NCBI GenBank assembly: GCA_033032865.1
Contig: JAWHQI010000185.1
Span: 4,898,001 to 4,962,000 of the forward strand
DNA from: Dactylorhiza incarnata
Taxonomy: Eukaryota > Streptophyta > Magnoliopsida > Asparagales > Orchidaceae
Direction of reading: 5' to 3'
DNA length: 64,000 nt
Positions 22,890-33,381 of this stretch are shown here, one piece after another. A program made the position numbers and the translations under genes. The stretch's first letter is position 1. Every line of letters begins with the position of its first letter. Under the pieces are notes generated by a model. It saw only the letters and a program-made list of their open reading frames with translations. It searched no databases and had not been told where the DNA came from.

Positions 22890-24291
22890 TGAAAGTGCAT
22901 AGTAAGTCCTCTGAGTATTATCTAGATGGGGTTAATATAGTTTAAAAATTTTCTACAAATTATGTACAGAACAATAAATTAAACTAATAACTATGCATTC
23001 AGATTTCCAATCCAGAATAAAAATAAACACAAAAATGCATAAATAAAGAATGGACAGCATAGAAATTTCACAACACAGATTAGACAAGATCTATAATGGT
23101 CTCCAAAATGTGGGTAATCCACTCTTCTACCACATTGGTAGGAATACGTTATCCAGTGCCTGAGTCTTTTGATAAGGAGACTCTTAGAACCAGGATCTGA
23201 GCCTTTTGTTAAGGAGACTCTTAGAACCAACCTCTGAGTCTTTTGATAAGGAGACTCTTAGAACCAAGGTCTGAGTCTTTTGTTAAGGAGACTCTTAGAA
23301 CCAAGCTAGATCATTTGATAAGGAGATCTTGAACCACTAAAACCTTTGGCGAGGGATTCTAAGGACTCTTTACTCAGTTTACAAGAGAGAAAGAAAGAGT
23401 ACAGGAGAAGAAAAGAAATGAAGATTATTCTTCTGAGTGAATCCTCCTGCAGCAATCACTAAGGATACAGACACTTAATATTTATGATGGATCTCTATTC
23501 AGTAGATGAATCCTTGCTTGAGAGAGAGTGGAATGCAAGGATTGATAAGCTCTAATCCTGATAATATTTATATATTTGTAGGCTTCTTACTATGAGAGAA
23601 GAAGAAGAAGAAGCCTTGGGTATTTCGTGTATAGATATTTGTTCTGTTATTCTGTCTGAGAGAAAGCTTGAGGAAGAAGTAGTCAGAATAATGGAAATTT
23701 TTTGTTCTCAATCTTCCTGATTATACTTATTCTTCGGTTGAATAACATTTGAATTACTTTTCTCTTCTACTGTATCCTTAGTATGAATGTCCAAGGGATA
23801 ATAATGTTCTCTTTCTATTTTAGTTGACAGCCCTTCAATCTATTTTTGAATAACTTCCAAAAATGTCTGTATTGTGTCTCTGGAGTCCTTATTTCCATTC
23901 TTGGTTATGAACGACCCATTAGAATTCAAATCATTTCCATTTATGACTTCTGAATTGGCTTTAGAAAAGAATATCGAAAGTATTCTAATTTTGTGTATAT
24001 ATTCGACGTAACATCGAATACATTTGTCTACTTATCGACGCACCTCTGAGTTCTAATAGAAGCTTCTTTGAAATCCTCCTCACCTTAGAAATGAACTCTG
24101 ATGTCGACGTTGCGTCGAATACTTATCGACGTATCCGTCGAGATGAAGGCCTAAACTCTAAGCTCTTCATTCTGCGTCGAATGTAATTCTAAGTTGCGTC
24201 GACTTGAATGTTGCTTTGCCTGGCTTTGCCTTCTACGTCGAGTACATTTCGACGTTGCATCGACTTCAACTAATGCATCGACTACTAGTCT
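22890..24291 (-). repeat. C3 5' LTR, start missing
   Basis: On the minus strand it ends CACTTTCA at 22890. It has an array of GTCGACGCA/TTCGACGCA words (about 24291-24001), TATATAAA (plus 23567-23574), and a minisatellite of about 37-bp units (23159-23335; GGAGACTCTTAGAACCA repeated). The layout matches the C1 and C2 LTRs. The array is cut at 24291 by the 5S-derived palindrome. Confidence 0.8.
23159..23335 (-). repeat. Minisatellite in C3 LTR, about 4.5 units of 37 bp
   Basis: Repeated CTGAGTCTTTTGATAAGG and AGACTCTTAGAACCA on the plus strand with small changes between units. It lies between the TATA box and the LTR end, so it would be transcribed. Confidence 0.85.
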
Positions 24292-24476
24292 GTAACGGTC
24301 TCCCCAGCATACAGCTCGCAAGGACGACCGTCGGCACCCCCAGCATCCAGCTGCATGGGTTCAGCCTAACCAAATGGTCTGCAGACCATGCACCCCAACC
24401 CCTCTCTATCCCACCACAGGGCACAGCGGGTTGTTGGAGACCTCAGTCCCCCTTTGATGAGAAGTAAGCCAGTTAA

Positions 24477-24551
24477 GCGGCGGCACGTGGACTTCCCAGG
24501 AGGTCACCCATCCCGTGACTACTCCAGCCCGAGCACGCTTAACTACGGAAT
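24477..24551 (-). repeat. 5S rRNA-derived segment, left arm
   Basis: On the minus strand it reads GTAGTTAAGCGTGCTCGGGC, GAGTAGTCACGGGATGGGTG and ACCTCCTGGGAAGTCC, matching the last two thirds of plant 5S rRNA with a few changes. The 5S 5' half is absent, so this is not a 5S gene. Confidence 0.85.
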
Positions 24552-24609
24552 ACTTTCACTTCTCATCACCAACTGAGCTGCAGCTCAGTTGGTGATGAGA
24601 AGTGAAAGT

Positions 24610-24684
24610 ATTCCGTAGTTAAGCGTGCTCGGGCTGGAGTAGTCACGGGATGGGTGACCTCCTGGGAAGTCCACGTGCCGCCGC
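24610..24684 (+). repeat. 5S rRNA-derived segment, right arm
   Basis: Exact mirror of 24477-24551 on the plus strand. It contains the AGTTAAGCGTGC and GGGATGGGTGACC words of the 5S internal control region. The two copies point away from each other. Confidence 0.85.
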
Positions 24685-24914
24685 TTAACTGGCTCACTTC
24701 TCACCGAAGGGAGACTGTATGTCTCCAACAACCCGCTGGGCCCTGTGGTGGGCCAGAGAGGGGTTGGTGTGCACGGCCTGCAGGCTTGTGGTTAACCCGT
24801 TGGGGTGAGGCTGAACCGGCGGTGCCAGTAGGTCTGTTGACGGTCCTGGGCTGTCGGTGCCGGCAGTACTGGGCTTGTAGGTCATGTGTTGACGGTCCTG
24901 GCCAGTACTGTTAC

Positions 24915-25266
24915 AAAAAGTGCAATCCTGGAGGACTGCTTCACACTTGGGGGTCCAGATGAACGGCGAATCTTTCTTCGTTAACGTGGTAAGCGGTAGT
25001 GCGATCCGGGAGAAACCTTGTACGAACTTCCGGTAGTATCCGGCAAGTCCTAGAAAGCTTCGTATGTCTGAAGCCGTTTTCGGTTGGGGCCAACCTCGGA
25101 CTGCTTGGATTTTTGCTGGGTCAACTGCCAATCCAGCGCCGTTGATGATATGGCCTAAGAAGGCTACTTCACTGAGCCAAAATTGGCACTTACTGAACTT
25201 TGCGTAAAGCTTATTCTCCCGAAGTTTCTGGAGAGTTAAGGATAAATGCTGAGCGTGATCCTCCTT
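24915..25266 (-). pseudogene. Gypsy reverse transcriptase scrap
   Basis: On the minus strand: [48 protein letters not shown] and [20 protein letters not shown], the RT thumb/connection of a chromovirus. It stops at WTPKCEAVLQD, where the 5S-derived repeat begins, and on the other side at 25266, where an inverted repeat arm begins. No polymerase active-site motif is included. Confidence 0.88.
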
Positions 25267-25921
25267 GTATTGCTTAGTTCTTGACCCAACATGGACAAAG
25301 TGTTCTATTTACCCGATGCGACCTCGAATGATTACCTTCTAATTATTTGAGTCTATTGTTTGACGAGTACCCAGAAGATTCATATTAACTTAAACTCCAA
25401 GTTCCAAGAGGTTAAGTTTCTGGAGGAGATTGATTTGTTTAATTGGAATCTTAGTAATTATATGCTTTAGAGAAAACATCAGTCGACCCGAGTGTACGAG
25501 CTTTATAAATGAGCCTTATATGAACAAGGTTTGTACCTCTCCAGCTTTGTGATGTGCAACGATTTGGATCATTTAACAAGTATTCAATTTATTCCGGTTA
25601 CTAAGGGCATTTGCTACTCACCGGAGGCTTGCCCAATTCTATTCTTGATGGGGGAAACTTCCTTTCATTTTGCTGGACCAAAGGTTAGGAAACCTCTCCC
25701 CACCCAAAGTCCTTACTTAATTAAGTTGCTCACCCGAGTTGAGGTGGTTCCGAGGTGTGTATCTTCCAAGTTTTACCCCTCTTTCAATTTAATCCCCTAA
25801 GAGTATCCTAAGGTAAATTATGTCTAAAGCTTATGATTTATGAACCTGGGTTGGGTCTAAGGGTGTCCCTAGTCCTGTGAAAGTTTGGGGTCAGTCGGGT
25901 GTCTTAATAGGTATGGGGGTC
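25257..25921 (+). repeat. Inverted repeat arm 1, 665 bp
   Basis: Reverse complement of 36487-37151 over its whole length with few differences. Left of it is the RT scrap (shared GGAGGATC at the join). It contains no recognised domain; an 89-codon ORF is open in both arms. Probably a piece of a chromovirus LTR. Confidence 0.85.
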
Positions 25922-27182
25922 GAACCCCCTTTTGAATCCCCTCACCCGACCTCAGGCTTAATGCCCAGCTGGTTTGGCTCGAGCTGGAAGCCATGCATTG
26001 GGTGTTGGAGAGGTGGCATTAATGGCCGAACCCCCTTTTGAATCCCCTACTTTAAACTCCCCCTCAGCCTCATTTGAGGCCACCTTCACGTTCAGTGAGC
26101 TCCACGAGGCCAAACCCCCAACTCCGACGAAGCTTTCGAGCTCAGAACCCCCATTTGGCCATGGCTTCCGGCGGCGACAACTCACGCATGGGGACAAGGG
26201 CAAATCCGCGCCTCCGACCACAAACTCAGGCCCGTACCTCTCCCTCTTCCCTCGTGCTAGCTATCTAGATCAATTAGGAGGTGAGACGAGCTCAATTGAG
26301 CGAGATCCACCTGGTTTTCACAGGTTTTTCCGTCGAAATCACCCTCCCCTCTTTCCTTATTCCGGCCGCCACCGGCCGATCAAGACCGTCGTCTCGATAG
26401 CCCCCACCTTCGTGAAGGTGGTGGTGGTGGTCGGCCGTGGAGTCAAGTAGGTGGCCGGGAAATCGGGCTCAAAGGTAGCCCATGCGCTTTCATTCTCAGC
26501 CCTTGGCGAGAGGTGGAAGACGATGCCCTGGCCGTTGGATCTGATTAGATCCCTAAACGCAGACCACATGTTTTTAATAAATGAATAGTGTTCAATCTAT
26601 CACACTTTATTTAAGATGTTCAAGCAGGAAATTGAAGCCCTTAGAGGCCGAATTTGCAAATTTCACCAGAGACAGGATTTGTAGAACTTGATGTCTACTT
26701 TCATCTGAGCTTGAAATCAACTGATTTGGATGACTGTACAGTCCTGTGCATCTGTTTTAGTGCAGGATGTACAATATGTTCAAGCATGTGTATAATGTGT
26801 ATTTTTCTCTTAATATCCTTTGCATGCATGTGAAATTTGTACCCAAGGTGTGTGATGGCTATATAAAATCAGTGTCCAAATTTGGTGATTTTAGGAGAAA
26901 AATTTTCTATAGTTTTTGGAATAATTTAAATTTCATTATTGAAATACCTTATGGGGCATAAACTTATAGTTTTGGCCCAAATTTTTGGTGACATGTTTAT
27001 CATGTGTTGACTCACCTCTGTACAAAATTTTATGATATTTGGACTTGATTTGGGTGAGTAATCTAGGCATGCATGTTGATTACTCTAAGTGAAGAGGAGA
27101 AAATAGTGGCATTCATGTTCATATTTAGTAACACGTGTTCTTGGATTAAGGTTTTAGTGTTTTTGAAATTTAGGATTATTGT
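25922..27182. other. Noncoding LTR-like DNA, host of G4 (left side)
   Basis: No supported gene. CGAACCCCCTTTTGAATCCC occurs twice (near 25921 and 26027). A 158-codon plus-strand ORF (25974-26450) has no recognised domain. Sequence style is that of long chromovirus LTRs. It would continue at 35104 if G4 were removed. Confidence 0.5.
27178..27182. repeat. Probable G4 target-site duplication (imperfect)
   Basis: ATTGT before the left LTR against ATTAT at 35104-35108 after the right LTR, four of five bases equal. Confidence 0.5.
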
Positions 27183-29206
27183 TGTAACACCTCCCCTGTA
27201 ATGACCATATAATATGGGTCCGGCCGGGACCCCACAGCATATAACCGCCACAGATTTAGTATTAAAAGATGATATTAACTACCCAATCTCAAAACTCAGA
27301 CAACACAGCGGAAACAAACTAAAGCCACAGAGATTGTCCACACAACATAGGAGTCCAACTGGCCTTAAGGCCTTACAAATCAATGTCCAAATCATCAAAC
27401 ATTCCATAATAAAAGACATCCCAACAAAAGGGGAAAGATAGTTTTTTTTCCTAAACTACCTTGGCATGCAAGCCGGATATAACAAAGTACGAAGAAAGTA
27501 ATGCAGGAAAACAACTAAGCACTTCGTGAGGCTTTAGGCCTTTTTGGCCGGCGCGCTGGGTCCAGCCTGCGATTCTTGCCCTGCAACCAAATCACAAAGA
27601 GCAGTAAACGAGGGTCAGCTTTGGCTGACCACAAGCGGTGTAACAACATCCCTCCTCCCGGCCGTCCTAGCGGACCCCGGGGAACTACTTCACCCTGCAA
27701 GTCAGCACTTCGTATGCAAATGTACATAAAGAAAAGCAACATAAATACAGGCATGAGTGTCACAAGCATCATCCACGTTTCTATGTTGAGCAGGTAATAA
27801 AAGGGGCCTAACAATGCAAAATGAGTGCAAACCCGGGTTTCACCCAAGGCACCCTAAAGCATATGAATCTAACACATCATCATACATCACCAACACAAAG
27901 GTACTCATTACTTCCCCACAGGGGCATCAAAACCCAAGGCCAAGGGCTCTCGCTGAGACCCACCTCGCCTGGCCCACCATGCCATCGGGCTTGTCTAACA
28001 GCTCACACGCTCGGGCCGCCAACAACGCACTAAGACCGATTCTAAGAATTCTGGCCACCCAAAACGTCCCAAGGCCCTGGGCTTACTTTCGGGACAACGT
28101 CCACCAATTGCCTCGCCTGGCGACCGTCAACGGACTCATCCGTAGCACAGACATTCTCATCAGTCAACAATCGAAGGGACTAATCTTGCCGGGACACTCT
28201 CCACACGTGAATCTCAGTCTTCACGGAATAGCCAGCCGACCACAAAGACCAATCGCGCCTTCGCCCAACACTAGGCATCACAAGCCCCAAAATCCGCACA
28301 TTATTTCTCCACCCTAAACCCAACATTTGTTACAACACGAAGCTACAAGGGCATCACAACGACGAGTTCGCCGTATTCGGATTTCTAACAAAACCCCTAA
28401 AATGCGCGTAAATCAACATCACCGGATCGGACCAACGGCCACAAATCCGGCTTCACCCACAATGCCTAATCCGCTAACGGAGCGGATCTCTAGTGCAAAA
28501 CATGCCGGGGGCGGACACAATCAACCCGGTGGTTCCTCTTGAACCAAGGCGACCCGGATCCCTCTCACTCGACGGATCCGGTGCCAAAATGCAGAAAATA
28601 AAGGGATGCCAAGCACGCATCCTAAAGACCGGGAGGAGAAATGTCGTTACCTTTTGAGATCTCCTCCTAGCCATGAAAATCTTGCAACCAAACGGTGGAG
28701 AAGAAGCGCCTTGACGCCCTCTACGCGTTGTCGGTCTCGGATCGGCGATCGGAGCTCCGAAGCTCCAACAATGGCGGATCTCCCCTCTTCTTCCTCCTTG
28801 CCCCCTTCTCCTTTCTCCAACCTAAGAGAGAGAGAAAAGGCTTGAAAATATGAGGGATTAACCCCTCATCCAAGCCCTAAATCCCCCCAGCGAAACATCT
28901 CAGCCGTTGGATCAAATCCCGGAATATTTGATCGGTCGGATCGTCATCCCGCACGTTTTCGCGGAACAGGAATAAACAGGGCGCACGATCACTGGTCGTG
29001 CGCGAAGAGGAAATGGTCGTGCGATAAGCCGAGATAGAACTCTGATTTCTTGCGGGTTGCGCACGATCACTGGCGCACGATCGCTAGTCGTGCGCGAAGA
29101 GGACAATGGTCGTGCGCGTAGAACTGTTGGGGAATTTTTAGCCTATCCCGAGCGCAGCACTACCACTCCGCCTACCTCGCTGAACTACGATTTTTGGGGT
29201 GTTACA
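27183..29206 (-). repeat. G4 3' LTR, 2024 bp
   Basis: TGTAACACC to GGGGTGTTACA in plus orientation; on the minus strand it starts TGTAACACCCC. Its U3 array of GCGCACGATC and GATCGTGCGC words is at about 28980-29130. Bases 27497-29206 match 33382-35103 closely. Confidence 0.92.
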
Positions 29207-29222
29207 ACTCCACCCCCCTTAA
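29207..29222 (-). promoter_or_regulatory. G4 polypurine tract
   Basis: On the minus strand AAGGGGGGTGGAGT directly precedes the 3' LTR. The same tract precedes the G5 3' LTR. Confidence 0.88.
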
Positions 29223-29250
29223 AAGAATTTCGTCCTCCAAATTTCAGAAT

Positions 29251-32200
29251 TTAAACAGGAAATTCATAACGCATACCTGGAGCGAAAAGTTCCGGGAAAT
29301 CCTCCCGCATCGCTTTCTCACGCTCCCAAGAGAATTCGTCTCGCCCTCAGTTGTCCCATCGCACCTTTACAAGTTTGACTTGCTTGTTACGCAACTGCCG
29401 GACTTCTGAATCCTCCACGCACACCGGGCGAACTCTCGCCCCCAAGTCCTCCATCACCGGCACCGCCGCCGCTTCGACCACGACGCTCGGCTCTACCAAA
29501 GCTTTCCTCAGCACGGAGACATGGAAAACGTCATGTAATCCACTCAGCTCTGCGGATCACGCCAAACGATAGGCTGCTTCGCCTATACGCTCCGTAACCT
29601 CGAACGGACCCAAAAATCTCGGACTCAACTTCTTGAGTCGCCGCACCCGCGAAACACCCTTAAACGGCTTGATCTTCAAGTAGACCATGTCGCCCACTGC
29701 GAACTCCACATTTCTGTGGCGCGCATTAAAATACTTCGCTTGTCGATCCTGAGCAACCTTCATGCGCTCCTGGATCGTTCGCACAATCTCGCAAGCATCT
29801 TCCACCACTTGCTTTCCCAAAATCTTAGTGTCTCCCACCTCTGCCCAAGACATCGGCATTTGACACTTCCTTCCATACAAAGCTTCGTATGGCGCCATCT
29901 TGATACTCGCCTGGAAGCTATTATTATAGGCGAACTCCACCATGAAAAGGGTGGTCTTCCCAACCTTTGCCAAAGTCGAGAGCACACATCCTCAACATGT
30001 CTTCCAACGTACGGTTCGTTCGCTCCGTCTGACCATCGGTCTGCGGATGGAACGCGGTGCTAAACTTGAGCTTCGTGCCTAGACTTTTCTGCACTAATCT
30101 CCAGTCCTTCGAGGTGAATCACCCATCGCGATCACTGACTATGCTCTTCGGAATTTCGTGCAACCGCACCACGTTTCGAACATAAAGATCCACGAGCTTT
30201 TCCACGCCATCGCCCTTCTGATTCGGAATGAAGTGGGCCACCTTCGTCAGGCGATCTACTATCACCCAAATCGCATCGTTACCCTGCTGCGATCGAGGCA
30301 AACCATGCACAAAATCCATAGAGATGTCATCAAATTTCCATTCGGGGATGGGAAGAGGCTTCAAGAACCCACCGAGCCTTTGGCACTCAGCCTTCACCAA
30401 GGCACAAGTCTGACATCGGCTCACGTACTCGGCTACATCCCGCTTCATCCCAGGCCACCAAAAAGATTTCTTCAAATCCGCGTACATCTTTGTACTTCCT
30501 GGATGAACGGAGTACTTCGTAAAGTGAGCTTCAAACATCAACTCCTCGCGAAGCTTGTCGAAGCGCGGAACACAGATCCTTCCGTCTCTCCTCAGAATTC
30601 CACCAACCATCTCCAAAGCAGTGCCTTCGCTTTGCTGAGCCTCTAACACCAACTGTTGGCACTCCTCGTCCGCACTGGTCGCCTCTCAGATTCGATCCGT
30701 TATATCACCTTGCATTTCAATCCAGTTCAAACGAGCTACGCTAGACTCACCTCTAGCCACACAAGAAATGTCAAGAGACTCCAAGTCTCGAATCAAACGC
30801 TCGTTATGCGCCTCCATCCAATTACCTTGCCCGGAGTACTTCCTACTCAAAGCATCCGCCACCACGTTGGCTTTACCCGGAGTATATTGAATCTCCACGT
30901 CGTAGTACCCAAGGAACTCGACCCACCTACGTTGCCGCATATTCAGGTCCTTTTGGTCTAGAAGGTACCTCAAGCTTTTGTGATCTGTGAAGATCTCCAC
31001 CTTCGCACCATAAACGTAGTGTCGTCACAACTTTAGCGCAAAGATTACCGCCGCCAACTCCAGATCGTGGACGGGATAATTCTTCTCATGAGTCTTTAAC
31101 TGCCTTGACCCATAAGCGATCACCTTGTCGTGCTGCACCAGCACGCAACCCAACCCGCAACCTGACGCATTGCTGAAAATCTGAAATCCTTCCGTCCCAC
31201 TAGGGAGACTAAGGATTGGAGCGGACATCAACCTTTCCTTCAGATTCTCAAATGCACGGGCACACTCCGGTGTCCATACGAACCTCTGGTCCTTGCGAGT
31301 GAGAGTGGTGAGGGGCAGCGCCATCCGCGAAAAGTTCTCCACGAACCTTCTATAATAACCGGCTAGTCCAAGGAAACTCCGGACTTCCGCCACAGTCCTC
31401 AAGACAGGCCAATCTCTAATGGCTTCAATCTTCGCTGGATCTACCGCCACCCCATCTCCACTAATTATGTGCCCCAAGAAAGCCACCTTCTCGATCCAAA
31501 ACTCACATTTTGAGAACTTAGCACAAAGCTGATTCTCCCTTAGAGTCTGCAATACTTGCCTCAAGTGAGACTCATGCTCTGCCTCCGATTTTGAATACAC
31601 ACAAATATCATCAATAAACACCACCACGAACGAATCTAGGAACGGGCGAAAAACCCTATTCATCAAATCCATGAACACAGATGGCGCGTTCGTCAGTCCG
31701 AACGGCATCACCGAAAACTCGTAGTGTCCATACCGAGTCCCAAACGCTATCTTGGCAACGTCCTCTTCTCCAATCTTCAACTGGTAGTACCCTGATTTCA
31801 AATCCAACTTGGAGTACACCACCGACCCCACTAACTGGTCGAATAAATCATCGATTCGGGGAATCGGATATTTATTCTTAACGGTCAATTTATTCAATTC
31901 ACGGTAATCGATACACAACCGCATACTTCCGTCTTTCTTCTTCACAAACAATACCGGCGCGCTACACGGCGAAGAGCTGGGCCTAATGTACCCTTGCTCT
32001 AACAACTCCTGCAACTGAACCTTTAACTCGGCCAGTTCCTTCGGTGCCATCCTAAACGGAGGACGCGACACTGGCCTCTCACCCGGTACCAACTCTATCG
32101 AGAAATCAATTTCACGCCGAGGAGGTGCTCCGGGAAGCTCCTCGGGGAAAACATCCTCAAATTCTTCAACCACCGGAACTTCCCTAATAGCCAACTTTGT

Positions 32201-33381
32201 GGAGTGAGTCTCCAACAAAGCTAAGAACGCCTCGCCTCCTTGGTTTATCGCACGCCTCACTTGCATAGCGGAAATCAGGGAGCAAGCCACTCCGCTTAGG
32301 CCTTCAAACTTGACCTCTGCTCTACCTTCACCTCTCAGGGTTACCACCTTCAACTGGCAGTCGATACTAGCTCACTGCTCCGCAAGCCAGTCCATTCCCA
32401 AGATAACATCGAATTCGGCTAGTGGCAGAATCGCTGCTACCAACACGAAATCACAATCGCCAATTTGCATCACAATGCGCCCCTTCCTCATGGTAGTCAT
32501 GAAAGACCCATTCGGCATACGCACACTCAGCTCCACTCCTGCCACTACGGGCTCAGCACCAATCTTCCGGATAAAACTTTCCGCAAGAAAAGAGTGTGAC
32601 GCCCCCGTGTCGAACAACACTCGAGAGGGGTAGCCCGAAACTAGCACAAAACCTAACCACGTGCAAAACAAGCATGAAATTCCGCAACCTACATTATAGT
32701 AACAAACAAAACTTAAACCTTTCGTACCTATCACCACATCGGGTTGACGTATCGCTTCCTGCTGCCCAAGGTTATAGGCTCTAGGCTGCACTGGAGGGAA
32801 CCGCGAAGCACTCGACTCTGCCGCTTTCCCCTTCTCTGCAACACTGGGACCCGAACGCACCGATTGTTCTTGCCTCGACTCTGGCCCAGCTCCGCCCTCG
32901 GTACAAAAACGGCTAATGTGACCCACCTTGCCACACTGGTAACAAGTAACCGGACCTTTGGAACGAAAATCTCCCGAAGGTGCACCACTTCTCTCCCCAG
33001 GCCTATTAGGACGGGGCTTCTTCTTCCATCGGCTGCCCTCGGACTTCCACTGGGGTTGAGACTGAAAAGGCTTTACTTCTCCCTGCCTTGCTGCAACACC
33101 CTTTCGCCGTTGAGTCGCTCCAAGTCGCTCTCCAGCGTGCGAGTGGCTTCGACCAACTCATTGAATCCCGCATTCTTCAGGGCTATGAGTGGTTGCCTTA
33201 AATTTTCCCTCAACCCTTGTTAAAGAGGTTATCTCTCTCTTCGTCATCTGCCATAGTCGTACACGCATACCGACCCAACCGAGTGAACTCTTGCAGATAT
33301 TCATCCACTGTCTTCTCCCGCTGCACCAAATGCAGAAACTGTCGCTGCAGTGCTAACCTAGTCGTACACGCATACCGCCAT
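29251..33381 (-). pseudogene. G4 gag-pol remnant with stops, frameshifts and a mini-intron-like segment
   Basis: Gag starts in mid-domain at the deletion junction (LALQRQFLHLVQREKTVDEY). It shifts frame near 33213 by loss of one base, then carries CYQCGKVGHISRFC. Protease follows (VLFDTGASHSF, near 32600), RT ([14 protein letters not shown] near 31610), RNase H ([10 protein letters not shown], where the catalytic Asp is now Asn), integrase zinc finger and DDE ([28 protein letters not shown]) and a chromodomain end (VKVRWDN-stop-GRDEF). In-frame stops are at about 32372, 31025, 30686, 30119 and 29557, and an extra C near 29950 shifts the frame. Several stops fit CGA to TGA or TGG to TGA. The last stop is at 29251. 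Confidence 0.9.
32653..32727 (-). other. Intron-like segment between G4 Gag and protease, 75 bp
   Basis: On the minus strand it begins GTACGAAAGG and ends TGCACGTGGTTAG, is T-rich, and splits a Gly codon after its first base (GATGTGGTGATAG, then GTTTTGTGCTAGTT). Removing it joins DVVIG to FVLVSGYPSRVLFDTG, the usual gypsy sequence. Its length is a multiple of three and it has no in-frame stop here. G5 has the same feature at the same codon. Splicing is inferred. Confidence 0.6.

Larger units (their letters stand above)
19866..24291 (-). mobile_element. C3, truncated SIRE-like copia element
   Basis: On the minus strand: most of a 5' LTR (24291 down to 22890), primer-binding site, gag, and the start of protease, ending near 19866. 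It shares the TGGTATCAGAGC site, Gag features and LTR layout with C1 and C2. The rest of pol is lost at the left end. The first part of its LTR may be 56483-56718. Confidence 0.8.
24292..24914. mobile_element. Head-to-head pair of 5S-rRNA-derived (Cassandra-like) repeats forming a palindrome
   Basis: Both outer edges read TGTAAC inward from each side. The centre is between 24580 and 24581. The inner 114 bases of each arm (24467-24580 and 24581-24694) are perfect reverse complements with no spacer; farther out the arms are alike but diverged. Each arm carries the 3' half of 5S rRNA with its internal promoter region. The Cassandra family of terminal-repeat miniature elements carries such a 5S segment in its LTRs; that assignment is inferred. 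The flanks share no TSD. Confidence 0.7.

Noticed and set aside
24610..24684. A functional 5S rRNA gene
   Set aside because: Only the 3' part of 5S is present, with several changes, inside a repeat with its own ends. No intact 120-base unit.
25974..26450. 158-codon plus-strand ORF as a host gene
   Set aside because: No recognisable domain, low-complexity Pro/Ser composition, surrounded by LTR-like DNA.
27814..28317. 167-codon ORF in the G4 LTR, also open in the other LTR (33699-34202)
   Set aside because: Open in both only because the LTRs are near identical. It has no domain and is antisense to the element.
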